Position numbers and translations under genes: made by a program. This document shows positions 42,914 through 51,421 of a stretch of 64,000 bases of DNA, in pieces. The number at the start of each line of letters is the position of its first letter. Position 1 is the first letter of the stretch. The DNA is from Ruegeria arenilitoris (lineage in GTDB: Bacteria; Pseudomonadota; Alphaproteobacteria; Rhodobacterales; Rhodobacteraceae), in assembly GCF_013032855.1 (NCBI RefSeq), contig NZ_WQDA01000006.1, forward strand, positions 1 to 64,000, written 5' to 3'. Under the pieces are notes generated by a model. The model was given only the letters and a program-made list of their open reading frames with translations. It did not search any database and was not told the origin of the DNA.

Positions 42914-44305
42914 TTACCCGAACACACGCCCCAGTGCGCCATCAACCGCATCGGTGATTTGGTCGATGTCGTCCGCCGTGGCGATCAAAGCCGGAGAGAA
43001 GCATAGCGTGTTGTTGCGGCCGGGGACCGAGCGGTTGGTGACACCGATGATTACCCCTTGCGCCATGCAATCGGCCACGACCGCTTGGGCCAGCTTTTCA
43101 TCCACCGGTTCTTTGGACGCCCGATCCGCGACCAGTTCGGCACCCAGGAACAGGCCCTTGCCGCGCACGTCGCCGATGACCTTGTGCTTGTCCATCAGTG
43201 CCTGCAGGTTGCCCATCATGCGATCCCCCATCGCTGCGCAATTGCCCAGCAGGTTCTCGTCTTCGATGATGCGCATGTTCTCGATCGCCGCCGCCGGCCC
43301 GGCGGTGCAGCCGCCAAAGGTCGAGATGTCGCGGAAATAGTTCATCGGGTCCGCGGCATCGTCTTTGAACATGTCAAAGACTTCCTCGGTGGTCACCATG
43401 CAGGCAATCGCGGCATACCCCGAGGCCACGCCTTTGGCCATGGTCACGAAATCGGGTTTCACGCCGTATTGCTGGTACCCGAACCAGGTACCCGTGCGGC
43501 CAACGCCGCAGACGACCTCGTCGATATGTAGCAGGATGTTGTACTTTTTGCAGATCTCCTGCACGCGCTGCCAGTAGCCTTCAGGCGCTTCGATCACGCC
43601 GCCGCCGGCGGTCACCGGCTCAAGGCACAGCGCGCCTACGGTGTCGGGACCTTCGCGCAGGATTACCGCTTCGATCTGATCGGCGGCCCATTCGCCAAAG
43701 TTCTCGTCGGGCGCGCCGTCCAGTTCGTGCTTGCGGTATTCCATGCAGTGCGGAACGCGCACGAAATCCGGCGCAAAGGGGCCGTATTGCGCGTTGCGCT
43801 CATCCTGACCGCCCGCCGACATCGCCGCCAGGGTCGAGCCGTGATAATCGCGGTCGCGATACAGGATCTTGGTCTTCTTGCCGCCGTATTTCTTGTGGGC
43901 GATCTGGCGGACCATCTTGAAAGCTTTCTCGTTCGCCTCGCTCCCCGAGTTGGTGTAGTAGACCCGGCTCATGCCCGGCATCTTCTCGATCAGCTTTTCG
44001 GCAAACAGCGCCCCGGGGATCGAGCCCGCCGAGTTCGCAAAATAGCACAGCTTCATCAGCTGGTCGTAGACGGCCTTGCAGATGGATTCGCGGCCATAGC
44101 CCACGTTCACCGTCCATACGCCGCCCGAGACGGCATCCAGGTGTTCCTTGCCCTTTTGATCCCAGACGCGCATGCCCTTGCCTTCGACGATGATGCGCGG
44201 ATCGTTCGTCTCAAACGGCTTGTGCTGGATCAGATGGTGCCAGATATGGGCGCGGTCGGCCTCGACCACGCGGGAAAGATCGTTTTCGTTGAACGTGCCG
44301 TCCAT
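42914..44305 (-). CDS. tpa: taurine:pyruvate aminotransferase
   Basis: A 463-aa class III PLP aminotransferase matching Tpa in my recall: IWHHLIQHKPF, LDAVSGGVWTVNVGYGRE, PGMSRVYYTNSGSEANEK, LEPVTAGGGVI, and HIDEVVCGVGRTG (Asp262) with the PLP Lys291 in MAKGVASGYA. It converts taurine plus pyruvate to sulfoacetaldehyde plus alanine. The usual partners (xsc, tauABC, tauR) are not in this window, so it may act with distant genes or on related omega-amines. The start at 44305 has GAAAGGACATG upstream. It is divergent from an acyl-CoA synthetase. Confidence 0.82.
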   Translation of the reverse strand: MDGTFNENDLSRVVEADRAHIWHHLIQHKPFETNDPRIIVEGKGMRVWDQKGKEHLDAVSGGVWTVNVGYGRESICKAVYDQLMKLCYFANSAGSIPGALFAEKLIEKMPGMSRVYYTNSGSEANEKAFKMVRQIAHKKYGGKKTKILYRDRDYHGSTLAAMSAGGQDERNAQYGPFAPDFVRVPHCMEYRKHELDGAPDENFGEWAADQIEAVILREGPDTVGALCLEPVTAGGGVIEAPEGYWQRVQEICKKYNILLHIDEVVCGVGRTGTWFGYQQYGVKPDFVTMAKGVASGYAAIACMVTTEEVFDMFKDDAADPMNYFRDISTFGGCTAGPAAAIENMRIIEDENLLGNCAAMGDRMMGNLQALMDKHKVIGDVRGKGLFLGAELVADRASKEPVDEKLAQAVVADCMAQGVIIGVTNRSVPGRNNTLCFSPALIATADDIDQITDAVDGALGRVFG

Positions 44306-44527
44306 GACATGTCCTTTCAGTAAGACGCGACGCGCGGGAATCACGATGCCCGGCAGGCGCGGATGAACCAGATACCGCAGATCAGCCCGAAAGCCCGGTA
44401 CGCAGTAGGGCCAGATTACCCGATCGCGTAGCTCCAGTATATTCGCCTCGCGTATTTTTACGGGTTTGTTTTGCGGCAACCTTTGTGCTCAATACGAAAA
44501 ATCCGACGAATTGGGGAGGAGAGGCGG

Positions 44528-46156
44528 ATGGCGACCCACAGCATTTATCAGCGCGATCTGGACAAAGGCCTGGCCAATTTCACGGCCCTGTCCCCGCTTA
44601 GTTATATCGAGCGGACGGCGGCCGTTTACCCTGACTATCCGGCCGTGGTCTATGGCGACCGGCGCCATAGCTGGGCGCAGACCTATGCGCGCTGCCGCCG
44701 GTTGGCCAGCGCTTTGGCTGCGTGTGGAGTGGGCACGGGCGATACGGTGTCGATCGTCGCCGCCAACATCCCCGAAATGTACGAGGCGCATTTCGGCGTG
44801 CCCATGGCAGGCGCGGTGTTGAACACCATCAACACAAGGCTGGACGCGCCAATCATCGCCTTCATCCTGAACCACGCCGAATCCAAGGTGCTGCTGGTCG
44901 ATCCCGAATTCTCGGGCGTGGTGAAGCAGGCGCTGGAGCAGGTGGATCACGACATTCTGGTGATCGACATCGAGGACCCGAGTTTCGATGGTGGCGAGAA
45001 GCTGGGCGCGCAGACCTATGACGACCTGCTGGCCGAGGGCGACCCGGAATTCGACTGGTCTCTGCCCGCCGATGAATGGGACGCGATCACGCTGAACTAT
45101 ACCTCGGGCACCACGGGCAATCCCAAGGGGGTGGTCTATCACCACCGCGGTGCGGCGCTGAACGCCACGTCGAACATCCTGACATGGGGCATGCCGCAGC
45201 ATTCGGTCTATCTGTGGACGCTGCCGATGTTCCACTGCAACGGCTGGTGTTTCCCCTGGACCATGGCCGCGAACGCGGGTACGTCGGTCTGCCTGCGCGC
45301 GGTGCGGGACGAGCCGATCTACAAGGCGTTCCGGGATGAGAAGGTCACCCATTTCTGCGGTGCGCCCATCGTGCTGAACATGCTGGCCAACGCGCCCGAT
45401 CATCTCAAGGATTTCGACCATGAAATCAAGGTGATGACCGCAGGCGCCCCGCCGCCTGCCGCGGTGATCGCTGCGATGGAGGGGATGGGGATCGAGGTCA
45501 CTCATGTCTATGGCCTGACCGAAACCTACGGTCCGTCGGTCGTGTGCGCGTGGAAAGACGAATGGAACGACAAGCCCGCCGAGGAACGCGCCGCGCTCAA
45601 GGTCCGGCAGGGGGTGAAATACGTTGCCCTGTCGGGGCTGATGGTGGCTGATCCCGAAACGCTCGAACCGGTTCCGGCCGATGGCGAGACCATGGGCGAG
45701 ATCTTTATGCAGGGCAACATCGTGATGAAAGGGTATCTCAAGAACCCCGAGGCCACGCAGAAAGCCTTTCGCGGCGGCTGGTTTGCCTCGGGCGATCTGG
45801 GGGTGAGGCATCCCGACGGTTATATCGCGCTGAAGGACCGGTCAAAGGACATCATCATCTCGGGGGGCGAGAACATCTCTTCGGTCGAGGTCGAGGATAT
45901 CCTCTACAAGCACCCCGCAGTGATGGAGGCCGCCGTGGTCGCCAGGCCGGACGAGAAATGGGGCGAGACGCCCTGCGCCTTTGTCGAGCTGAAGTCGGGC
46001 GCAGATGCGACCGAGGCCGATCTGATCGCGTTCTGCCGCGATCACATGGCCCATTTCAAGGCACCAAGAACGGTCGTTTTCGGGCCATTGCCCAAGACTT
46101 CGACGGGCAAAATCCAGAAATTCAAGCTCAGAGATCAGGCCCGGGCGCTGGGCTAG
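44528..46156 (+). CDS. AMP-binding acyl-CoA synthetase
   Basis: A 542-aa ANL-superfamily ligase. The P-loop-like YTSGTTGNPKG, VYGLTETYGPSVV, the hinge region GYIALKDRSKDIIISGGENIS and the C-terminal Lys in KTSTGKIQKFKLR are complete. It activates a medium-chain or substituted fatty acid as an acyl-AMP and then acyl-CoA. It is in the size class of fatty acid and methylmercaptopropionate ligases, but the specificity cannot be read from sequence. A GGGGAGGAG site precedes the ATG. Its stop overlaps the convergent DOPA-dioxygenase-like gene by four bases. Confidence 0.88.
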   Translation: MATHSIYQRDLDKGLANFTALSPLSYIERTAAVYPDYPAVVYGDRRHSWAQTYARCRRLASALAACGVGTGDTVSIVAANIPEMYEAHFGVPMAGAVLNTINTRLDAPIIAFILNHAESKVLLVDPEFSGVVKQALEQVDHDILVIDIEDPSFDGGEKLGAQTYDDLLAEGDPEFDWSLPADEWDAITLNYTSGTTGNPKGVVYHHRGAALNATSNILTWGMPQHSVYLWTLPMFHCNGWCFPWTMAANAGTSVCLRAVRDEPIYKAFRDEKVTHFCGAPIVLNMLANAPDHLKDFDHEIKVMTAGAPPPAAVIAAMEGMGIEVTHVYGLTETYGPSVVCAWKDEWNDKPAEERAALKVRQGVKYVALSGLMVADPETLEPVPADGETMGEIFMQGNIVMKGYLKNPEATQKAFRGGWFASGDLGVRHPDGYIALKDRSKDIIISGGENISSVEVEDILYKHPAVMEAAVVARPDEKWGETPCAFVELKSGADATEADLIAFCRDHMAHFKAPRTVVFGPLPKTSTGKIQKFKLRDQARALG

Positions 46157-46494
46157 GCGCCCAGCCGGTCAAAGATCGACAGGTCCAATTCCAGCATCTC
46201 GCCCATCCAGATCGCCCGGTCGCGGTGGTCGGGCAGGTGCGGGCCGGTTTCGGGGTGGGTGAACACGGTCAGCCCCTGCCGGTTCAGCATCAGCCACGGA
46301 ATCACCTTGTCGAAGGCATCGGCGGCAAAACTCAACTGGCAACTCCAGCGCGGGTGGGGGCCGACATTGCGGCTGTGCATGTGGCCCATCTGGACGGGGA
46401 ACAGGCGTGCAGCCTCTTCGCAGACACGGCGGGCGGTCTCCTGCGTTTCAGCGTTGAAATAGACATGGGCGTGATAGCCGGTGATCTGTGGCAT
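46153..46494 (-). CDS. DOPA 4,5-dioxygenase family protein
   Basis: A 113-aa protein of the DOPA 4,5-dioxygenase family: GYHAHVYF with two His, a central QMGHMHSRNVGPHPRWSCQL, and a C-terminal LTVFTHPETG with another His. Characterised relatives cleave catechols extradiol. It is the last gene of the homogentisate operon and could process a ring-opened or catecholic side product; that role is inferred from position. Confidence 0.85.
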   Translation of the reverse strand: MPQITGYHAHVYFNAETQETARRVCEEAARLFPVQMGHMHSRNVGPHPRWSCQLSFAADAFDKVIPWLMLNRQGLTVFTHPETGPHLPDHRDRAIWMGEMLELDLSIFDRLGA

Positions 46495-46584
46495 CGGGGG
46501 CCTCGTGCGGTGATTTCCGGCACAAGGCTAGGCCCGATCGGCGCCGGTGCACAGACGCATCGGCACACAGACCCTGTGCGCGGC

Positions 46585-47223
46585 TCAGCCCGGCGCGTGG
46601 GCGTCCGGGTGGGCCGCTGCAAAGGCGGGGTGGTCGGCACAGGCCGCCTCGACCGCCAGAATGCGTGGCATGTCGGACAGATCGACCTGCCAGCGTCGGG
46701 CGTTGTACATCTGCGGGATCAGGCAGAGATCGGCCAGCCCGGGCGCCGATCCCGTGCAATAGGGGGCTTGTTCGAACCCTTCCAGCATCGCCTCGAAGGC
46801 CAGCAGACCGGGGCGGATGAAATGGCGCATCCAGTCACCGGGCATGTCGCCCTTTCCGCCGCTCAACTGCGCAGCGTGGCGGGCGACTTTCAGGTTGCAG
46901 ACCGGGTGCAGGTCCACGGCGATGGCATGGGCCAGCACCTGCGCCCTGGCCCGCGCAACCGGCTCGTCCGGCAGCAGGTTCAGACCCCGCGTCCGGTCGA
47001 GATAGTCCAGAATGGCCAGCGACTGGGTCAATTGCACGCCGTCGATCTCGAGCACGGGCACAAAGCCCTGCGGGTTGCGCGCCAGATGCGCGGGCGCGGT
47101 CTGCTCGCCCTTGACCAGATCGACGGTCTGCGCCCGATAGTCTATCCCGGCCAGGTTCAGCGCGATGCGCACCCGGTAGCTGGCCGAGGACCGCCAGTAG
47201 TCATACAGGACGACGTCGCTCAT
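46585..47223 (-). CDS. maiA: maleylacetoacetate isomerase
   Basis: A 212-aa zeta-class glutathione transferase. The N-terminal YDYWRSSASYRVRIALNL holds the SSxxxR catalytic motif of MaiA, followed by NPQGFVPVLEIDG and the C-terminal helical domain (CTGSAPGLADLCLIPQMYNA). It isomerises maleylacetoacetate to fumarylacetoacetate with glutathione. Its start overlaps the DUF2783 stop (ATGA at 47220-47223). It works with hmgA and fahA of the same operon. Confidence 0.93.
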   Translation of the reverse strand: MSDVVLYDYWRSSASYRVRIALNLAGIDYRAQTVDLVKGEQTAPAHLARNPQGFVPVLEIDGVQLTQSLAILDYLDRTRGLNLLPDEPVARARAQVLAHAIAVDLHPVCNLKVARHAAQLSGGKGDMPGDWMRHFIRPGLLAFEAMLEGFEQAPYCTGSAPGLADLCLIPQMYNARRWQVDLSDMPRILAVEAACADHPAFAAAHPDAHAPG

Positions 47224-47411
47224 CGGGCTTTGGCCGCGTCGATCGCCTGTTTCAGGATGGCCCGGTCGCCGATATGGTTGGCCAGCACCAGCACCAGCCG
47301 CGCATTCAGCGCATCGCTTTCGGCCTTGTCCAGACCGTCGTGCGCGGCCAGCAGATCAGCATAGAAATCATCCGCGCCGTCGATATTCGGGGTGAGGATC
47401 AGTCCATCCAT
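47220..47411 (-). CDS. DUF2783 small protein
   Basis: A 63-aa protein: MDGLILTPNIDGADDFYADL followed by LDKAESDALNARLVLVLANHIGD. It matches the DUF2783 family, short proteins regularly found beside aromatic-ring FAD monooxygenases. It lies five bases after the FAD monooxygenase stop and overlaps maiA by four bases. A partner or chaperone role for the monooxygenase is plausible but unproven. Confidence 0.8.
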   Translation of the reverse strand: MDGLILTPNIDGADDFYADLLAAHDGLDKAESDALNARLVLVLANHIGDRAILKQAIDAAKAR

Positions 47412-47416
47412 TGTGC

Positions 47417-49027
47417 CTACTCCTTGCCGATGGCCCGGCGGATCGCATGCCGGAACGCGTTGTCTTCATAGCTGTCGCGCCGTGCCGCCACATGCTGGTC
47501 GGGCCGGATCAGATAGACCGCAGCTTCCGCGTCGCCCAGATACCGCCGCTTCAGCGCCAGCGTCCGGTCGTCCTTGACCGACAGCGCCAGCCGCTCGACC
47601 GTCACGCCCTCTTCCTCGATCGTTTCCGGGGCGTCGGCGTCGATGGTCAGCAGGGTGAACTTGCCCGCCAGCTTGGGCAACAGGAATTCATCCCCCAGCG
47701 GCGCATCGGGGCAGGGCGAGCCGGGGCGCGTTTCGGCCGGACCACCCAGCGCATCTGCCGAATTCAGCGGCGAGCCGCCATAGGTGCAGGGCACGCTCAG
47801 CCGACCCGAGTTCACCAGCGGGCGGGTGAACTCGTAGTGCTCACTCAGGTCCAGAACTGCGTCACGCAGGATGCGTGACATTTCCGATTTCGGCGTGATG
47901 AAATCGGTCGAGCGGGTCGAGTTCAGGATGTTCTCGTCCGCACCATGGATGCGCTCGACGTCATAGCTGTCCAGCAGGCTGTCGGGCGCGGTACCGTCCA
48001 GGACCATCTTCAGCTTCCAACACAGGTTGTCGGTGTCCTGCAGGCCCGAATTGGCCCCGCGCGCGCCGAAGGGGCTGACCTGATGGGCGCTGTCGCCGGC
48101 AAACAGGACGCGGCCGTGGCGGAATTTCTCCATCCGGCGGCACTGGAAGGTATAGATGCTGACCCATTCCAGCTCGAACTGGACATCCTCGCCCAGCATC
48201 GCCTTGAGGCGCGGGATCACGTTTTCGGGGCGCTTTTCCCGTTCCTTGTCGATTTCCCAGCCCAGTTGCAGGTCGATGCGCCAGACATTGTCGGGCTGTT
48301 TGTGCAGCAGCGCCGACTGGCCGCGGTTGAAGGGCGGGTCGAACCAGAACCAGCGCTCGGACGGGAAATCGGCCTCCATGATCACGTCGGCGATCAGGAA
48401 GTTGTCCTCGAACACCCGGCCCACGAAATCCAGCCCCAGCATCCGGCGGGTGGGCGAATTGGCCCCGTCGCAGGCGATCAGCCAGTCGGCTTCGACGGTG
48501 TACGACCCCTCGGGCGTTTCCACCTCGAGTTTGACGTGGTCGTCATGGGTACCGATCGCCTCGACTTTGTTGCGGCCACGGATCTCGATCGGCGCGCCCT
48601 GGGCCTGCAACGCGCGGACCCGTTCGACCATGAACTGCTCAAAGTAGTATTGCTGAAGGTTGATGAAGGCCGGATGGGCATAGCCCTCATCGGGCTGAAG
48701 GTTGAATTCATAGACCTTGCGGTCGTCAAAAAACACCTTGCCGGTGTTCCACAGCACGCCCTTGTCCACCATAGGCCGGGCACACCCCAGCCGGTCGGCG
48801 ATTTCCAGCGTGCGCTGGGCGAAACAGATGGCGCGGCTGCCGAAACTGACCTTGTCGTTGTCGTCCAGCACCACCACTTCGACGCCTTGCTGGGCCAGGT
48901 CGATGGCGGCGGCCAGCCCGACCGGGCCCGCACCGATCACGATCACCTGATGCCGCACCGGGGCGGGGGCATCCTGATCGGGGCTGCGGGCATAGGCATA
49001 GAGCGGCTGTTCAAAAATCTTGTTCAT
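47417..49027 (-). CDS. FAD-dependent aromatic monooxygenase (MhpA/PHBH type)
   Basis: A 536-aa group A flavin monooxygenase. The GXGXXG Rossmann motif is VIVIGAGPVGLAAAIDLAQQG (split: residues ~28-48). The DG motif is LIACDGANSPTRRMLG, and the GD motif is VLFAGDSAHQVSPFGARG. A C-terminal thioredoxin-like domain completes the MhpA-like architecture. In an hmgA-fahA-maiA operon it probably hydroxylates a phenolic acid to homogentisate, for example 3-hydroxyphenylacetate; this is inference. The start at 49027 is the Met of the conserved N-terminus. DUF2783 lies directly downstream. Confidence 0.85.
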   Translation of the reverse strand: MNKIFEQPLYAYARSPDQDAPAPVRHQVIVIGAGPVGLAAAIDLAQQGVEVVVLDDNDKVSFGSRAICFAQRTLEIADRLGCARPMVDKGVLWNTGKVFFDDRKVYEFNLQPDEGYAHPAFINLQQYYFEQFMVERVRALQAQGAPIEIRGRNKVEAIGTHDDHVKLEVETPEGSYTVEADWLIACDGANSPTRRMLGLDFVGRVFEDNFLIADVIMEADFPSERWFWFDPPFNRGQSALLHKQPDNVWRIDLQLGWEIDKEREKRPENVIPRLKAMLGEDVQFELEWVSIYTFQCRRMEKFRHGRVLFAGDSAHQVSPFGARGANSGLQDTDNLCWKLKMVLDGTAPDSLLDSYDVERIHGADENILNSTRSTDFITPKSEMSRILRDAVLDLSEHYEFTRPLVNSGRLSVPCTYGGSPLNSADALGGPAETRPGSPCPDAPLGDEFLLPKLAGKFTLLTIDADAPETIEEEGVTVERLALSVKDDRTLALKRRYLGDAEAAVYLIRPDQHVAARRDSYEDNAFRHAIRRAIGKE

Positions 49028-49161
49028 GGGCTCTCTCCCCAAGTTCTGTGCGCCGGGCGCACATTCCCTGCCCACCGGCGCGGGGCGCCGATGGCTCTCC
49101 TCCATGGTTGCATCGTTTTCAGGCCGGCAACACGATCTGGATCAAGTTGCCGGGCTATTTC

Positions 49162-50112
49162 TCAGCCCTGCAGGGCCTCCCACATCTCCAGGTCGCGCTG
49201 GGCGGTCCAGATGCGCGGGGTGTCGATGCCGCGCGCCTCGTCATAGGCGCGGGCCACGTTGAAGGGCAGGCAGTGTTCATAGATGGCGTAGTCCGAGAAT
49301 TTCGGATCGCACTCCGCACGCACCGCGTCCCAGGCCTCTTTCAGGCTGCCGCCGCGTGCCGCCACCTTGGCCGCCGGGCGATAGGTGCTTTCGACGAAAT
49401 CGCGGGTGTTCTCGATGGCGGCGTTCACCATTTCCTTGCCGACAAGTGCATCGCCGCGCCCCGGCGCGATGGCGTCGACGTCGAACCACTGGATCTGATC
49501 CAGCGTATCGCCCCAGTCGCTGAAATGCCCGTCGCCGCAATAGCAGGCCGAGTGATATTCGACGATGTCGCCGGTGAACATCACGTTCTGGTCGGGCACG
49601 TGGATGACGATGTCACCGGCCGTATGCGCCCGGCCCAGATGCATCAGATCGACCCGGCGGTTGCCCAGATAGATCGTCATCGTGTCGTTGAAGGTGGTGG
49701 TGGGCCAGGTCAGGCCGGGGATGCTCTCATGCCCTTCGAACAGGCGCGGGAAGCGCTGGAACTCGCTGTCCCAGTCCTCTTTCCCGCGTTCGACGACCAT
49801 GGCGCGGGCCATGTCCGACATGACGATCTGCTGCGCGCCGAAGGCGCTGGCGCCCAGCACGCGGACCGCGTGGTAATGGGTCAGCGCCACATGGGTGATC
49901 GGCTTGTCGGTAACGGACCGGATGCAGTCGATCACCTTCTGCGCCAGGCGCGGCGTGGCCTGGGCCTCGACCACCATCACGCTGTCATCGCCGATGATCA
50001 CGCCCGAGTTCGGGTCGCCTTCGGCAGTGAAGGCATAAAGCCCTTCGCCCACCTCGGTGAACGAGATCTTCTTTTCGGTCATGTCCCCCTGGGACGCGAA
50101 TGCCTTGGCCAT
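49162..50112 (-). CDS. MBL-fold metallo-hydrolase with altered metal motif
   Basis: A 316-aa metallo-beta-lactamase-fold protein. The usual HxHxDH is replaced by HYHAVR (in ALTHYHAVRVLGA), losing the Asp and third His. Later ligands appear as MHLGRAHTAGD and MFTGDIVEYH. This suggests altered or single-metal binding. It sits between fahA (10 bases) and the FAD monooxygenase in the homogentisate operon. Thioester or lactone hydrolysis of a pathway intermediate is possible. The start at 50112 has AAGGAG upstream. Confidence 0.78.
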   Translation of the reverse strand: MAKAFASQGDMTEKKISFTEVGEGLYAFTAEGDPNSGVIIGDDSVMVVEAQATPRLAQKVIDCIRSVTDKPITHVALTHYHAVRVLGASAFGAQQIVMSDMARAMVVERGKEDWDSEFQRFPRLFEGHESIPGLTWPTTTFNDTMTIYLGNRRVDLMHLGRAHTAGDIVIHVPDQNVMFTGDIVEYHSACYCGDGHFSDWGDTLDQIQWFDVDAIAPGRGDALVGKEMVNAAIENTRDFVESTYRPAAKVAARGGSLKEAWDAVRAECDPKFSDYAIYEHCLPFNVARAYDEARGIDTPRIWTAQRDLEMWEALQG

Positions 50113-50122
50113 TTGGCGCTCC

Positions 50123-51379
50123 TTATCGTGCGTATGGGTCTTCGAGGGCAGGCAGCACCGTGCCGGTGCAGTCGCCGAACCCGATCGTGTAGCCGTCGCC
50201 CCGGGCCGCGCCTTTGAGGGTCAGCGTGTCGCCGTCCTCGATGAAGCTGCGGGTTTCGCCGGTGTCCAGCGTGATCGGCTCCTTGCCGCCCCAGCTGAGT
50301 TCCAGCAGCGAGCCGCGGCTGTCTTTCGTCGGCCCCGAGATCGTGCCCGAGCCCAGCAGGTCGCCCACGTTCATCGGGCAGCCCGAGGTGGTGTGATGCG
50401 CCAGTTGCTGCGCCGAGGAATAATACATTTCCTTGTAGTTGGTGCGGGCGATGGTGGACGCCGGTTTGCCCTCGGGCGCCATCGTCACCTCGAGCTCGAT
50501 GTCATAGAGCATCGGGCGGCAGTCCTTGAGGTGGTCCAGCAACTCGACTTCACGCGGGGGCGCGTCGCAGCGGAACGGGTCCAGCGCGGCCTTGGTCACG
50601 ATCCAGGGCGAAATCGAGGTGGCGGTGGCCTTGGCTTGGAACGGGCCCAGCGGCTGGTATTCCCACGCTTGGATGTCGCGCGCCGACCAGTCGTTCAACA
50701 GGACATAGCCAAAGATGTGGTCGTCGGCCTCCTGCACGGTGATCGGGCCGTCGGACGGGGTGCCAACGATGGCGCCCATCTCCAGCTCGATGTCGAAACG
50801 GCGGCTGGGCAGGAAGGCTGGGCGGTCGTGGTCGGGCGATTTCAACTGGCCCCACGGGCGGCGGATATCGGTGCCCGAAACCACCACCGACGAGGCCCGT
50901 CCGTTGTAGCCGATGGGGATGTGCAGCCAGTTGGGCGGCAGCGCGTTTTCCGGGCCGCGGAACATGGTGCCCACATTGGTGGCGTGGTGCTTGCCCGCAT
51001 AGAAATCTGTGTATTCGCTGACGGCAAAGGGCATGTGCAGTTGGGCCTCGGCCTGCGGAACCAGCAGCGGTTCGACCTTGTTCTGCTCTTTCGACCCTTT
51101 CGCCAGCAGGGCAGTCAGTCGCTCGCGCAGCGCGGCCCAGACCGCCGGTCCCTGTTCCATCAGCGGGTTCCAGAAGGGCAGGTCGAACAGCGGCTCGTCG
51201 CCCAGCGTGATCAGCCCTTCGGCCTCGGCGGTGGACACGTCAAGGATCATGTCCCCGATGGCCACGCTGCAGCGCGGTTCGGACCCTGCGGTCGAAAAGA
51301 CGCCATAGGGCAGGTTGTTCAGCGGAAACGGGTGGTTCGCGTCATTGGCCGAGGCCACCCAGGATTTCATCAAAGGCAT
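50123..51379 (-). CDS. fahA: fumarylacetoacetase
   Basis: A 418-aa fumarylacetoacetate hydrolase with an N-terminal SH3-like domain (NHPFPLNNLPYGVF) and the FAH catalytic domain: FYAGKHHATNVGTMFRG (catalytic His), ELEMGAIVG metal ligands, VLLNDWSARDIQAWEY, and the DLLGSGTISGP block. It splits fumarylacetoacetate into fumarate and acetoacetate, the last step of tyrosine and homogentisate breakdown. It is co-transcribed with hmgA 42 bases upstream. Confidence 0.95.
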   Translation of the reverse strand: MPLMKSWVASANDANHPFPLNNLPYGVFSTAGSEPRCSVAIGDMILDVSTAEAEGLITLGDEPLFDLPFWNPLMEQGPAVWAALRERLTALLAKGSKEQNKVEPLLVPQAEAQLHMPFAVSEYTDFYAGKHHATNVGTMFRGPENALPPNWLHIPIGYNGRASSVVVSGTDIRRPWGQLKSPDHDRPAFLPSRRFDIELEMGAIVGTPSDGPITVQEADDHIFGYVLLNDWSARDIQAWEYQPLGPFQAKATATSISPWIVTKAALDPFRCDAPPREVELLDHLKDCRPMLYDIELEVTMAPEGKPASTIARTNYKEMYYSSAQQLAHHTTSGCPMNVGDLLGSGTISGPTKDSRGSLLELSWGGKEPITLDTGETRSFIEDGDTLTLKGAARGDGYTIGFGDCTGTVLPALEDPYAR

Positions 51380-51421
51380 TGCGTTTCCTTGTGCGGTGCG
51401 GTGGCCGTGGGGCCACCGGTG

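Noticed and set aside
49028-49161. Riboswitch between the MBL and FAD monooxygenase genes
   Set aside because: Only a short GCGCCGGGCGC-type hairpin is visible, and no known riboswitch core was recognised.
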